Of a stretch of 64,000 nt of DNA, positions 36,034 to 50,214 are shown piece after piece (the stretch's first letter is position 1; each line of letters starts with the position of its first letter). The position numbers and the translations under genes are program-made. The notes below the pieces were generated by a model. It had not been told where the DNA came from. It did no database searches and saw only the letters and a program-made list of their open reading frames with translations. The stretch lies in the NCBI GenBank assembly GCA_013420905.1, contig JAAXNY010000001.1, positions 5,766,001 to 5,830,000 of the forward strand. Reading direction: 5' to 3'. This DNA comes from Collybia mongolica (Eukaryota > Basidiomycota > Agaricomycetes > Agaricales > Clitocybaceae).

Positions 36034-37046
36034 TCACCCATTACCATTTCCCAAGAGCTCCTCGAAACGTTCTCTAAACCCATTCAATCGATCATCGTGC
36101 TCAGGCGTTGTGATATGTCCACAATCCATCTGGAAGGCCTGACATTCACGGATAAATTGTTCTAGGTCTTTGACACGGGCAATAGAGAGCTCAGGCTCAT
36201 TGGATCCGCGCGCACGCGCGAGGTAGGATGCCGTAATAGTTGAAAGGCCGCCTTTGGAAAATTTGTAGGGTTTTCAGCGGGGGTTCTCATCTAAGCTTAT
36301 AGACATACCGAGGATGGCGGTCATGATTGACGTCTAAAAATGGTCAGTATGTGTCGAAAACCATACTTGTCTTGTATCTCCTTACTTGTTTTCCAGTGGT
36401 AACTACGGATAGGGCAGTTATCAGAGACCCCAAAAGAACCTGCAATCCGATGGCGGCGTTCGAGGAATAACCCGTCATTCTCGCCTTCGCAGCGTATTTG
36501 TCGCGTTCAGTGTGTGCCGTGTCCATAGTTGGTTGAAGCCGCTCTGAGAGAGCACGTTGCGGAGTCAATGCTGACTGAAACAATAAAAATCAGCTCAGCT
36601 CCAGCACCTCGTTGGGGAAATCATTTGATAACCACCTTCTCCTCTACAGGAACAATCCAATCAATATTAGACCGTCGCCCTGCCGAAATGTGTGTGTCCA
36701 TTGTTCTCGCTTTGATAGGACGCTGGACATCACTTGGAAGACGCGTCTGATTTTCACGACCATATCCAGCTTCACGGTGGAATTCGGGGACCGACACCGT
36801 CTCTTCATTGAACTTCTCAATTGAGGCCGAAGCTTGAGACTGACCCATTGGATCATGGTGTGAAGCTACATGCGCGTGGAGATTATTGGTCGATAGAGTA
36901 TTATTGGTCGGTGTATTATTAGTTAATGTGGTATTAGGTGGGTTGGGCGCTGGGTAGTTTGGCTGCGACTGATAGTGAACTGGTTGGGTATTGACGTTGG
37001 TGGTGGGAAGAAGGTCGCGGTCACGGTCGATGCGGTCAACTTCCAT
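36034..37046 (-). CDS. fungal SLATT-domain two-TM protein
   Basis: Four exons: 36636-37046, 36386-36574, 36309-36333 and 36034-36251 (280 aa). The first 137 residues are disordered, rich in Asn, Pro and Thr. A helical lead-in (ERDKYAAKARMTGY) precedes two hydrophobic segments at about 177-197 (AIGLQVLLGSLITALSVV) and 201-219 (SIMTAILGGLSTITASYLA), separated by a tight TTGKQ turn. The sequence RARGSNEPELS and an RVKDLEQFIRECQAF helix follow. This pattern matches, from memory, the fungal SLATT family (SMODS and SLOG-associating 2TM effector-type domain). In prokaryotes SLATT proteins are predicted membrane effectors of conflict systems; the fungal role is unknown. No nucleotide-sensor partner gene is seen nearby. 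Confidence 0.75.
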
Positions 37047-37704
37047 GCTGCAATACGCAAACTGGTGGCAAACCTAACAACGCGTCAAGGTTCGAGCAAA
37101 AGAGAGTATGTCGCAACGGTCAACCAGTGCGAAGAAAATGAAGATAGCCTTATCCTTAGTTCTTCATCCCTGGCCCATCCCTTGACAATTTGCATCATGG
37201 TGCCGATTAGCATAACTGAAATGAAGTCTACCAAAGGCCAATTTTGGGCTAACTTGCCAGAAAAAATGCAGTGATGGCCGTTTCATAGTCCGCGAGTCTT
37301 TCCTTCGGCATAAAGTCAACGAGCAACCTGTGACCGAATAGAGAGACATCATATGTATATAGGTCAGATCTTGAAATCCCGGTGATATAAGAACTGCGGT
37401 TGTGATCACCGTGGACGTCTTCTAGAAACTTGTGTTCAGCAACGCGGATTTTTTTTTTTCACTGTTTGCTTGTGAGAAGGTACAAGTATCAGTATCAGTC
37501 AACAGCTACCGTATTCAATGATTGGGCAGCATTGTGACACCAGCGTTAGATTGGATTAGATAGTACTGGTCCACGGCACCATAAGGTTATGAGAGGAAAA
37601 TTACTAAAAAAAACCCTCAACGATATTACGTAAATGATACCATTAAAGTATACAACATGTTTGACCCAGTCCGGATTCGAAGTACAACCTGAAATTTCCA
37701 TCGT
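37047..37704. other. spacer between SLATT gene and XRN1 3' end
   Basis: 650 bp, the promoter side of the SLATT-type gene and the 3' flank of XRN1. A T-run lies at about 37449-37459. No gene is recognised. Confidence 0.45.
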
Positions 37705-40700
37705 TCATGATGGCAAAGGAGCCGCGAAGGAACCGCGTCCCCGCCCACGCATTCCACCTCTTGCGACACCACGACCTCTATCAAAACCGGGAGGAGCATT
37801 CCCTCGCCTTATGAAGTTGGGGTTGTATCCGCCTCGCGCTCCACCGCGGGGGAAACCACGACCTGCTGGTGGGGATGTTTGGAAACCATTTGTCTGGGGC
37901 AGCACAGTAGAATCTTGAACTGCGACATTTGTATGCGGGTTATTTGATTGGTGATGTTGTTGAGGCGTTCCACGACCATTAGGATAGCCACCTCTTCCAC
38001 CACGATTGGGATTTGACATGATCTGAAATCCAGGCGCTTGGCTAAGAATAAAACATTGAGTAAGGATAAAGAGTCTAATTGGTGTCAGGGTCGAACCTCG
38101 TGGGGTGTGCCGGTCGGAAGCCAGCCGCAGGAATCTGACCAGCTGCGGGTCGGATAGCAGGGTGTGGACCAAAGCGTGGTCTGAAGGCGGGATTGGGTGC
38201 AGGTGGTGGTGCCTTGGGGTTTGTGGATGTGACAAATTGAGGATTGCTCACATTTAGACACGTATTGAACTCAACGGTTGAGCCACGATATTGGGAACAT
38301 CTGAGAGATTTCGGCATTAGGATCACAGAATAAAAGTAAAGGTAGAAGAAACATAACCTGTCTCCCAGTGTGGTTCCAGACATGAAGGGAACGTCCCAGA
38401 CGACGTCCATCGATTTGGAGTTAAGACCGATCACAACGCCCTTCACCGAGAGAGGGACACCCCCGGAGTCCCGCACCATTGTAACTCGATCGCCAAGAGC
38501 AAAATGTTGATTTTGAAGGCGATAAACAGCGTGAGTAGGCTTGAGGACAGCTTGTCTCGGAATTCCTTTCACGATGGCCTTCTTGATAGCCGATAAAGAT
38601 TTGTTTGCTGTGAAGCTGTCCGCAAGTTTTTCGATTTCAGCGACGGTGTCCTGATTTGATGTCAGTCTTCGAAAAGTGGGCGGATGGACCCTATCAAACG
38701 TACCTTGGTTAGCTGGTCACAAAAAAGAGACACAGGCTCAAAGTCCCGAACGCCTTTCGACTTAAGCCAACCTTTCAACTCTCGAACACGTGCGTCTGAG
38801 TCAGGCCCAGGTAACACCACAGAGGACTTGGCCATAGCTACAATACAAGGTCAGTTGACTGCGTAGGAGGAACTTGCATGCTGACCATCTCCACTTTGAT
38901 CTAGGGATCTGAAGATTTCGGGGAATTTTTCCTGGATTGCCAGGTGAGCCAGTCAGCGGGAAGGTTTTATATGCCAATACATACTTTATATTCTCGAATA
39001 AGCTCTATAGCCTTCTCACTAAATTCCCAATGGCGGCCTTCTTTTCGGGAGTAATCAATGACTTTCAAGGCTTTTACCTCAAATTTCAGGCTCAAGCCTA
39101 AATTAGTCTTTTGGTTGTCGGACGTGATGACCATGAAGCTTGATGTAATTTTAGACAAAGCACGGCCAGAAATGCCAATCATGTCAGCAGCCTTGAAGGA
39201 AGGGAAATACCGGCCAGATTTTCGAGAGTTTACTATGGTACTGAACTTCTCGTTCTCTGCTTTTTCCGAAGGGAAGAACTGTTGATATTGTGGAGTGAGT
39301 CAAGACGTATGTGAATAATATTTTCGACGCACGGCAAGGATGACCGAAAGGCTTGTTTCGGTCGTGGCAGAAACCTGTGCAGCCACGCCATATGCGTGTT
39401 CACCCAGGAAAAAGATCTTGCTACCCTCTGGGAATTCTTCGGATAATGGTGGTGCCGCTCGTTCGAGGTACCGAGGGTCCTCTGAAGCCACCTGGAGCAG
39501 GCACATTTGGACAGCTTGTTCGACTTCCTTATCCGGCCCTTCATAGTCTTTGATGAATGCTCCAGTCTCGAGCCGTTTTAGGCCTGGTATTGATCCGTCA
39601 GAGAAGCCGAGCTGTGACCGAGCGAAAACCAACCTTTTAAGGGTCGCACATGCAGTAGGATGTCAACGGCACCAGTGATGACGCCAGACCTTTTAGAGTA
39701 GACCTGCTCTATCCTTTCAGACTTCATCTTCCAATGTCCCAAACCCTGAGGGGCATGTGGATTGGAGATAATCTTCGGGGACGTCCCGGGTACGACGGTC
39801 ATCTTTTCGTACTTGAACAAAGAGTCCGACACGGCTACAACCTGGCCTTCTTGCAAGAATGGCCAACCCGTGAAAACGCGCTCTCCTACCATTATTTGAG
39901 CGATCTCCTCCGTTTTCTTATTCTCGTACGGGTTCTCGATGTGTACCACCATTGATTTGTTGCGGCTTTCAGAACCGTGGACATTGACGCCGTGAAAACC
40001 AAGCATGGCAGTGTGGGGCAACGTCTTGAGTGATGGAAACCCTGCTAGGCCTTCAGCGCCGGTCAAGACGCCGTCACACAACCCCGGAATAAGATGAAGA
40101 CCATCAAGTGTCGGGAGATCAAATGGTTCCATGGAACATGTGCATCTGTAAAGAGCGGGGAAAAAGCCAGGTAACGATGAAGGATACAGAGTCGGCTCTC
40201 CGGTGTTGTAAAAGAACTTTGTGCTAGTCCCAAAGCTATTCCTCACTTTCTCTTCGGGGGTAAGACGGTGTTCCCTGGCTAATCGAACATCTCAATCACG
40301 GGTTCCGAGGCCAGATATAAAACTACATACATGCCATGGCCTTGAGTAATCGGGGTTCGTCGATGAAGGGAATTTTAACGATTGCCTCCCAGTCTTGCTT
40401 CTTTCCATTCAAATCTTGTTCAAACTCGAGCGGGTAAAAGTCAAGTATTGGTGAATTCGGGTCATACATCAAGTCCTATGGATGTGTCAGTAAAAGTATC
40501 GTTGTGGTGACAGGCAGAACCTACCTGATATGCTAGAGGAATGTGGTCTTTGCTAGCAAGAGGCAACACACCCATCAGTTGTTCATAAGGCCTGAATGGC
40601 GTGCCCAAGTCGAACTTAAACGACATGTTGCTCACGTCTCGAAGGTCTGAAAGAGTGGGCATGGGCATCAGGAGCAATGAGGAAGGACACAAATAGACAT

Positions 40701-42996
40701 ACCCGATATACGCGGGGCATAATGATAATCATAAAACCATCCCCATGATGCAACACCACTATAATAATAATGCATGACCCACTGCAGCCCTTCCACATAT
40801 CGAAATGCCAACGCTCCCATTTCTTCCGGATTATCGTACGATATCTCCAGCTTCCCCTAATCTTAAAATGTGAGAAACAGGTTATAACAGATATGGATAA
40901 ACATGCCTTGTAGTAACCTCGTTTCCATTCGTCCATTTTCTCATTCACTGCCCTTTCATGACGCGCATCAAACCCACCACCCTCGTCATCCTCCGCGACA
41001 TGCGCCTTCTCGTATTTCTTCAGTACACGATCGACGGCAGCCCGGCCTTCCGCGTCTTCTTCCTCTTCTTCCACATCTTCCCATTCGCCCTCCCCACCTT
41101 CTCCGCCATCCCCATTGCTCACACCCGCTTTCTCCTCCCCTTGCAAAGGCACTTCAAGTGCACCAGGGAACCTCCATGTCACTAGGTTGATATCCTCCTC
41201 ATCAAACTCATCCCATCGTACACTCAAATGTAAGTCTTCCGCCAGCTTTTCAATAAACTTCCTCTCCCGCGCAGGAAAGTCATTTTGCATCGCCAAGGGC
41301 GCCGCGCGGGGGTGTGACGCTGATGTAGGGGTCCGATTGTCCATTACAAATGCCTTAACTTTGTCGAAAATGTCTCGTTGGGGCCGTGTTAATACTAAAA
41401 TGTTAATTAGTTGGAGATTTCCATAAGAAGACTAAGATGCACACCAAGCTTTGACCTTTTCTGGCCAAGTTCCATCTCTTTGATATGCTTCGCCTGCTTC
41501 CCTTTATACCAATTCAGGTCTGCATACTCCTTTTCGAAAACGTCTTTCTCCCACTGTGCCATCTCGTCCAAGACTAATTGTAATCGTTTCGTGTTGATTG
41601 TCCCACTCTCGTTCATATAACCATCTAGGATACGTAAGAGACCGCTCTGAATAAGAAAGTCATATAACATACCCATTCCTGGTAACACCTTCTTGTACAC
41701 GTCGAACAACTTCTCTAACCCATTCTCGTGAATATGCAAGTCGGGAAGATTAGGCAAAAAGTCATTCCCGACAAACACCGCCAATAAAATGAAATCGTCA
41801 ATAACACGTTCGAGGTTGTACTCAAAAGGTAGCACCGGCTCGATATCTCGAAATTCGAGATCAAGGTATTCCCGCATGAGGGATAGGTGGAGTAGGTAGA
41901 AATTAATGGACTCCAAACTGTAGGAGGTTCTAAACGAATCAAAGGAATGATCAAATGTGAGACGACATACCTCGCGTTCCCCTTCTTCCTTGAGACAGGT
42001 CCAAACTTGACTTCCTCGCGCAATAGGCAAAAATGTGGGTCATGACTCAGCAAGCCCAGCATAATCAGATCCGCATCCAAACCGTACAGACAATGCCGTA
42101 CGTTTGGGTTATAGTCGGGCTGTGCACGCGACAGCCGAATGTACTCCATAATCTTGTGCTCACCTTCTCCAGGGACCTCGTGCCCTGAGAGCACTACTTG
42201 GACGTCTCTCCAGTTTGAATCTTCTGTGATCTTCTTGTTGATAAAGTATCGTAATTGCGCAGACAGGCGAGTCATGAAAGGGGTGCCTAGGTGTCTGTTA
42301 TTGATACAGAACGTGCTATGACGAATGATAACAGCGCACCTGGAGTGATACAATTACTGTCAAATGCCTTTTCTTCAGGCAGCTTCTCTCCTTTCTGCTC
42401 TGCCTTTTCCCGCACTTCCTTCGCTTCTTTCGCCGTCCTAAATCTCCTGCTCCGCTGCTGATTCATCTTCGCCCGAGGGGCGACACCATCGACAGCCATG
42501 AAAAATAGTTTCTTAGGCTTAATCTTCCCAAAAAGGTGGTCCACGTAAGCGAAAATAGAGGTGAATATCTGTTCTTCAGATAGGCGGAAATGTGCATCCT
42601 CGTCGTTTGGATGGGAGCCTGCAAGCGGTTAGAGATTAGTTAAACATACACTAACAAGACTCACAGTTGTGAATAATTCCATTAAAGTCCAGATACAAGT
42701 TGTCTGCATGATATGAGCCACGAGCCCAGACTAGTCACCATTTGGCTCACCAAATTCAGGAATCTTGTTCTCTTGAATAAGTTGCGAAGTTAAAGGATAC
42801 CTCTCTCTGATATTGAATTAGAATTGAGCGTGACGAAGCCGACGAAGAACATACGAGATGTATCTAAAGAACTGGCTACAGTGTCAGCTCATGTCTCCTT
42901 GCGTACCCCACCCATCCATACACACCTTTGGAATACCTAGATTGATAATATTCGTTTATTACAAACTATTTGGTATACATAGGCCCACTCACCCAT
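37705..42996 (-). CDS. xrn1: 5'-3' exoribonuclease 1 (XRN1)
   Basis: A long multi-exon gene on the minus strand, about 1,400 residues by estimate. It starts MG at 42996 with a one-codon-plus-one-base first exon, then IPKFFRYIS...[10 protein letters not shown], the XRN N-terminus. Catalytic motifs follow in order: [26 protein letters not shown] (about 42460-42510), [12 protein letters not shown] (about 42140-42180), GLDADLIML (about 42060) and [13 protein letters not shown] (about 41740-41780), which supply the acidic metal ligands. The middle part ([20 protein letters not shown]) and an SH3-like segment ([19 protein letters not shown], near 38470) are XRN1 rather than Rat1/XRN2 features, and the C-terminus is an RGG-rich tail (37705-38003). 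It degrades decapped mRNA in the cytoplasm. One intron has a GC donor (AAG|GCATGT near 40907). Confidence 0.92.
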
Positions 42997-44521
42997 TATG
43001 AACTAAGAAATGGCTGGCGGCGTGGTGGTAAGAGGTCGATGGTGACGATTGCCTTTTTGGGCGTGCACTCCACCTCGAGATGCTAACTTCTCAGCTTGGA
43101 CCATCTTGCACTCTAATTTACTATTGCTCTCTTCCATCGAAAAGCTCTCCCATTTTCAAGTATAAGTATGCTTGATACAAAACGCCACTAAACATGAAAG
43201 GCTCAATTCTGATGACAATTATATTCCCGGACCACTCTCAGTCAAACTTTAGTCGCGAGTTTTGACATCACCCAAATGTAATTGTGAAAAGCCAACCTAA
43301 AGTAGTTAAAAACCATTTGTGTCGGCCAAATCATTTAATCCACACTAAAAGTTAATAAAATTATGATTCTGAACTGCCATTTTTGTTGACTCTTGTGTGA
43401 ATTTTTCTTGATTTTGTCGTTATTTCAGGCTAAACACTGACTAAGCATGACTTATTTTTTTATTGAGGACCACTTTACCATGCACCCTAATATCAAAGCT
43501 GCTCAGTTTTTTTCAAACTCTCGGCATGCACTTGACTGAATTGTATGTTTTTTCTCACATCTGCATTAGTGACTCGGGCATTACATACCCGCACGACAGT
43601 AACCCCCGCCCAGAAAAATCTCAAATCAAACAGGATAAGGCCACGGCGTTGGTCCTACTTACCCCAAATTCGCGTAGATTGTATCAGTGGCCCACAGTGG
43701 CCCACCCCAGTTTCAAGTAAAAATATATAAGTCCTTCGCGGATGTAAAGTTTTACCGTATTACCCACAAACCTTGTGTTAGAGCAAGGTATATTTGATAG
43801 AAGTACGGATTCAAACCTCAACAATTGCTATTATTGCTTGGGGATAACCTCGGGGTGTTCTCCGAACACGCCCATAATATTCTCAAGTAGTGTGTATATT
43901 CTTCACAGTTTCATTCAGCGCACCAACCGACTTTACGAACAAATAAACCTCATTCATTTTTCGCTTTGGACGCATTGTGGTAGAGAACCTTATCAAACGA
44001 ACTCCCTTAAATCATGATCAGTGACAAGCCAGCGTGAATGACCCGGTTGACTTTCCGTTCACCACGCTGTCACAGCGCTTGGGAATGTATGTATATTGGA
44101 AAATAAGTTGTGACCCACGTCAATTAGTGAGAAAACTTATGTCATCTGCTTTTGATCATTATGTAGCCAAAATTCGGGACACCGTGAACCATGAACGTGA
44201 GCAAACGCACGAGACGCCCGAACTTCACGGTTTTGAGCTGGTTTTTGTTAGAGTTAAGAATAACTTCTGGAGAGACGCCCTTCGATGGTGATTGCCGACA
44301 GCTCGTGGCTGCCACAATGTTGGCAATTGCACCTTACTACTGTGTGATTGCGAAGATACCATCTCCCATTATTCGGACCGGTAATAATACATCCAAATGT
44401 CTACCGTAAGATATCGAAGCGAGGCCAAGTGGAGGTCCCATGACGAAGGCGCTAGCTGAGGCTCCGCGGAAATTCATCCGAATCCAAAACGATATTTATA
44501 CATATGCACCTCAGGCTTAAA
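42997..44521. other. intergenic, no gene recognised
   Basis: 1.5 kb between the XRN1 start and the GMP synthase 3' end. It is AT-rich at 43190-43460; short plus-strand open frames show no family motif. No repeat boundaries found. Confidence 0.4.
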
Positions 44522-46676
44522 CTAGAGCCATTCAACAGTCTGTGGGAGGGTACAGATGTATCAAGTTTCGTGAGCCAAAGGATTACAAAACATACCGCAG
44601 GTGGTTTCGAAGAAATATCATAAGTAACCCGGTTGATCCCCGGTACTTCGTTTGTAATTCGAGAAGAAATACGTCGGAGGACCTCCGCAGGGAACACGTA
44701 CCTATGGCCGAAGGCTCGTAAGCGGACAAAGCAGTCCAAGTAAGGAAGAAAGGCGCACCAGTCGGCAGTCATGAAGTCCTCGGACTGAACTGCGCGGAGT
44801 GCAATGACCTAACGCCCCCCAATAAATCAGCGACTGCCGTGTTCGGCATCGGAATTAACTTACCTGCTCATATGTTCGTTGATCACCCATTACCCCTACA
44901 GCTTTGACAGGCAAGAGAACAGCGAACGCTTGAGCGATTTGATCATATAGCCCCGCATTACGGATTTCTTCGATGTAAATGCTATCTGCATGTTGAAGGA
45001 TTTTGACTTGGTCACGCGTGACAGGACCTAAGATACGAATCGCAAGACCAGGGCCAGGGAATGGGTGTCGTCCTACCAAAGGCGCTGGAATCGAAAGAAG
45101 ACGCCCAAGCGCACGAACTTCGTCTAGAAGGGGCGTAGGGATCTCATGATATCACAGAAAATGGAACTTGATTTGTTACCTTTGAATAGTTCCCTCAATG
45201 GTTCTATCAGCTTGAGCTTCATGTCTTTGAGCAAACCGCCCACGTTATGGTGAGTCTTGATCGTCGCACTCGGCCCCTTGAAGCTGATGCTCTCTATTAC
45301 ATCGGGATAAAGAGTCCCTTGTAGTAACCACTCGACGCGACCTTTTGCAGCGGCTCCTTGTTTCTCTTCTTCATCAGCGGCAGCCTCGATCTTGGCAGCC
45401 TCCTCCTCAAACACGTTGATAAACGTATTGCCGATGATTTTACGCTTCTGTTCCGGATCCTCGACACCTTCGAGGCGAGACAGGAACAAAGAAGATGCAT
45501 CTATGACCGTCAGATTTACCCCGAGGTCTTTGTTGAGCATATCATTGACTTGCTGCGCCTCATTCTTTCGAAGGACGCCATTATCCACCATGATCGCGTG
45601 AAATCTGCCTAGGCGTGAGAGAGCAGTTTTCGACTCGGTGAAGAAACACACCGGTCACCAATCGCTTCGTGCATCAGTTTTGCTGCTACCGTGCTGTCAA
45701 CTCCCCCACTGACGGCACCAATTACGCGGCCTTTGGGACCACAGATTTCTCGGATCCTGACAATCTCTTTTCCAATGAACTCTTCCTGTATAACGGTGAA
45801 ACACAGAAGGAGATAAATGTTAAGATGTATTCTACCATCGTCCAATTTTTCCGGCATCCACATATACTCAGGATGAACCGGCCGATGACTTCCTTTCCAC
45901 GCGGGGAATGCGTGACTTCTGGATGAAATTGGATGCCATAGAACGGCTTAGAGTTGTGTACGATGGCAGCATACGGAGCAGATTGCGTATGCCCAATGAC
46001 ATGGAAGTCGGGCGGTATTTCTGACAGTTGGTCGCCGTGAGACATCCAGACCTGATGTGAAGTTAGTTCCGAATCCGCCGTCATTCACGAATGGAGCACA
46101 CCTGCATCTCATCACCCAGACCTTCAAATAACGCGTCGACAGATGAGCTACCGTTTTCCACCTTTTTTATTTGCACTTGTGCAAATCCATACTCTCGATG
46201 GTCACACGGGGAGACTTTGCCACCCAAATTCCACGCCATTTCCTAGATCGATCCGTTTGTAACGGTCTTCCACGGTTCGAGGGAAAAATTGCGAACCTGT
46301 AGACCGTAACAAATTCCGAGTATGGGTATCCCAAGCTCGAAAACACTCGGATCGACATGCGGGGAGTCTTTGTCGTATACTGAATATGGCGAACCGGACA
46401 AGATGATTCCTGCGGACGCCCAATCGATGATTATAAGCTTTCCAGCGGATAATGAATCTATACCTTTTGGTTTGAATTTGATATCCTCTATTCTCGTTGT
46501 GCATGGCATGAGCTCAGCATAGACGTTGTGTTCTCGACATCTTCGGGTAATCAAATGGCTATACTAAAACCCCATCTAAGCAAATTTACGAGAATAAATG
46601 TTACTCAATAATCCCCTACCTGCGATCCAAAATCCAGGATCAGTATAGTGTCGAACTGGTCGTGAATTTCAGCCAT
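44522..46676 (-). CDS. guaA: GMP synthase (glutamine-hydrolysing)
   Basis: A multi-exon gene of about 540 residues. The first exon (46620-46676) encodes [19 protein letters not shown]; the last (44522-44539) encodes TVEWL. The class I amidotransferase domain shows LGICYGLQ (catalytic Cys, about 46300) and [11 protein letters not shown] (catalytic His/Glu, about 45910). The ATP pyrophosphatase domain has the PP-loop [14 protein letters not shown] (about 45690), and the dimerisation domain has [16 protein letters not shown] (about 45040-45075) and a C-terminal [13 protein letters not shown]. It converts XMP, glutamine and ATP to GMP in the cytosol, the last step of de novo guanine nucleotide synthesis. 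All hallmark residues that I checked are present. Fungal genes are often named gua1; guaA is the general symbol. Confidence 0.93.
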
Positions 46677-49600
46677 ATCGATAACCAAAAGTCGAGTCGG
46701 AGGTCAACTATGGTCTCGGGATTGGAGGAATAAAATATCCCCTTCACGTGCCAATAGATCACGGGATCACTCCGAGATTTGTGGTTCACCACATGCATTA
46801 CAACAGGCTATTGCACTTACTCATTTTGCGATTTTTTTAGTGGATACATGATTATATTCTCCAACGAATCTCTAGCCGGAACTCGCTACATTAATCGTTC
46901 ACACCCACCTCACGCCACGTCAATCCATGGCCGAGGTAGTCCACGGTTTGGTCGTGACATAGTTTGGAGTCTATCACAAAATTTATATTGTTGTCTAAAT
47001 CACGCCCCGGCCTATTTTTAAGCATGGTCATACTTTCTGGCTATGTACTGCCTTTGTTTGGATAGCTAATTGGGCACGCCGCCTAGCTCCACACTCTCGG
47101 TGTAAGCGTCCTATCATCGACATCCGATTTTCTTGCTAATCCAGTCAAGCTTTTACGCAATGAGGTCTGACCAAAAGGCCGACCCGACGCTGCCAATCAT
47201 ATTTGACACAGCGCTCATGTTGTTTCACCACCCAGCAACCAGATCACGCCACTCGCGTCAGGCTAACGCAAGCGTTCCCAATATCGTCGAGAAACCCGTC
47301 CGTAGTGCTAACCATTCTCATGAAGGGATAAACCGATAGGCCATAAACGAATATGGTCTTCTCATCAACCATCGCCTACTTTGACCCATTAGAACGAAAA
47401 TACACATTTTGTTCGTCCTCACTTTGTCCACTTATTAACAAGTTACCCTTGATGCCATGACGTAATGAGCGCAAAGATCCTCGGTGGCTGTCGACGAAAG
47501 AGTAGTACAAGTTTGGAAGCAAAGTTGACACCCTTCCGGCAACTTGATCTCAAGCTTACACCATAGTCCGTTCAGTCAGTCATTCGATGGGTTCCCGATA
47601 CGATCATATTGTGCCTATGTTTCCTATTTTTTTCTCCTTTACCTCGCGCACTGATGAAACTGACTTTCAGGGCTTGTTCTCACAAGGTAATGCCGTCTAG
47701 AAATCATTTCTGAAGCGTGTGTACTCCAGTAGCGCCACCCAAGAGTGACAATGGACCAGATGGGTACACCCACATCAGACGTCAATACGTTTCTTGCTAA
47801 CGCCGCAGACATGGTGCACTGTCGAAATGTCGACATTCTCGAAAGTCAGATAACTCGGGTCATACAGCTTCCATGGAAATATTTTCTACTCTAACTAGCG
47901 CAAACTCGTCGAAGTATGTTGACTTGGGGACATATGTACCTCAGGTACAGCACATGCACGAGGCTAATCCTCATCAGCAGGGATGTATACCGGGTCAGCA
48001 AATCTCTGGGTCAGCATAGCATTGAAGGTCCTGGCATCCCTGGAGACTATTGAGCCCACACTCCGGCATTCTGGGCCGCTCGCGATGGAAGGGGCAAATA
48101 TTTCAAGAGATACAACTATCAACTCTAAAACTGACACCTGCGGCGAATAACCCTTCCGACAAACTTATGAAATCAAAATGACGCCAGCGGGGCGCGGGTT
48201 CCCATCAGCACTAGCCATCGGTGATTCCCCACTCCATGAATATTGCAAGATAGAACATACTTCGATTGTCCTTGGATCTTCAAGTTTCCTGACAACACTG
48301 TGGATCTATCGCCTAAAACAGCGATTTGTTGCGCTGCTCCAATGGCTCACTCATTATTCTCCGGTAACAAATCTTGCGAAATTCATAAGGAACAGACAGA
48401 AACTGATCTGATGTTCCACCAACGGATTGGCTGCTCCCTAGTCGTGGCGCTGTAGTGCTAAGCCGTAAATATCTCTGTTCGGATGCCCGAGCCCAGTTAG
48501 TTCGGATTATCGCTGAATGCGCAGGCATGCGTTTCCTCGGGCTGTGCTTATTGTTAGTGCTAAAAAAAATAGATATGTATCAATTCATTTGATAATATGA
48601 CGTACTGAGCTGTTTCAGTATTAGGTGTACCTTTTGGAACTGGCGCTCTTGCGTGATACCATGGCCACCAACCAAAACCCATACTAGTCTACAAAACATC
48701 CTATGTGACAGCTCTCACGGAAGCCGAATTGCAGCTTCGCCACAGAGACATCGCTTGGATATTCGCCTGATGCTCACACTTTGATGACCGTTGTTAGAAA
48801 AGTACCTCCGTAGCGGAATTTGCATTGGACTCTCTTCGGCGTGATGCACATCACGAGCTTGATCGACAAACTTGGCCTTGCTTTTTCGGGGTACTACACG
48901 GCCTTACAACAATCAGGCGCTTGACGTTTGCACACGGCAATCATATAGATGCCCTGAGGATTTGGCTGCAGGAGAAGATTCTAGATGATTTGTATCATCC
49001 AAGCATGAACATCAGCCTTCTCATTCTTTCTATGAAAATGTATCTCGCACATGACTACTATACATTTGACCACTCATGGTAATCAGGTATGCGACGTATT
49101 CCCCTGCTATTCAAACACCGACTGTGTTGCCAGTCAAAGAAACAGCTAAAAACGACCCTGAGGAGCCACTGGACCTGTGCCATTGACTCAGTGTCGCACG
49201 CTATACCTAAACACTATCTAAATTTCCAAAACATGACCCTGTTGTTAAGACCTGGGCTGTAGCGATCAGACTCTTTGGGGGAGTTGGAGCATGCCTCCGT
49301 CTCAAGATCGGAAATAGGGTGTCATCCGATAATAATCGTACATTGTGGTGTCGTTTTGCCGATGGGTCCGAAGCGAGATGATGTCGAGGATTGCAGACAA
49401 AAACGTTCATTAACGGTTACTAGGATTACTTCTTGGGCATACCACGATGTACAGTTGAGATTTATCGCAAGATTTGGTTTATGTCAAAAATTTTGTTGAA
49501 TTTTAGTGACATGATCAAGTGGTTCTCCTCGGCATATGGCGGTGGTTGGGACCAAATATGTGTAAACTTTTGGCCGAGGACATCCCTGAGAAAAGCTCCG

Positions 49601-50214
49601 GTGTCCCATCCCCCTGGGATTAACCATCATGTACATGTCCAACTATCCATTCGCCGGAAATGGTCCCATCCTGTCACTTATTCTCTACTTTGACATGAAA
49701 GTTTGACCCAGGATATACTTTTTCTATCCTCAGAAACTGTCCACGTGGTAAGGTGCTCTGGGTTGTGCATTTTCTTGTCGTTTTCAATCACGATCATCAG
49801 ACATTGTACTCCCCGCTTCTCTCTGCGTCCGACAGATCCGGGCTTCTAAATACATCGGATGGGTATGGTCACAGACTGACTGAACTCCATTAAGCGCGGC
49901 TTAAGATACCTACACAGTCGTTAATCTAACGGCATTGCGGACAGCGCTCGTAAGCGTATGCGGTGGAAACTTCCTCGTAGATACCAATCTCATCCGCAAA
50001 TGGGTTTTTAACTTGATCCCGATCGATTTTCCTTTTCCCGTGTGTGAGAAGTCCCAAAACGCCACCCCCATTTCCGTCAGCATGACTGATTTGGAATTGT
50101 ATAGGTAGTGGGTTTCAGCAGGTATAAGTATTAGAAGGCGCATCACTCGGTTGTCGAAATGCTTATAGCGTAGGCGCTTGACACCTCCCTCATACCTCTT
50201 CCCATATCCCAATC
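46677..50214. other. 3.5-kb gene-poor stretch
   Basis: No gene is supported. Short open frames occur (for example 47133-47339 plus, 47639-47836 minus, 48825-49082 plus, 49433-49693 plus), but none shows a family motif or splices convincingly to neighbours. No LTRs, inverted repeats or tandem repeats stand out by eye. The last 300 bp should be the promoter of the Myb-like gene. Confidence 0.4.
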
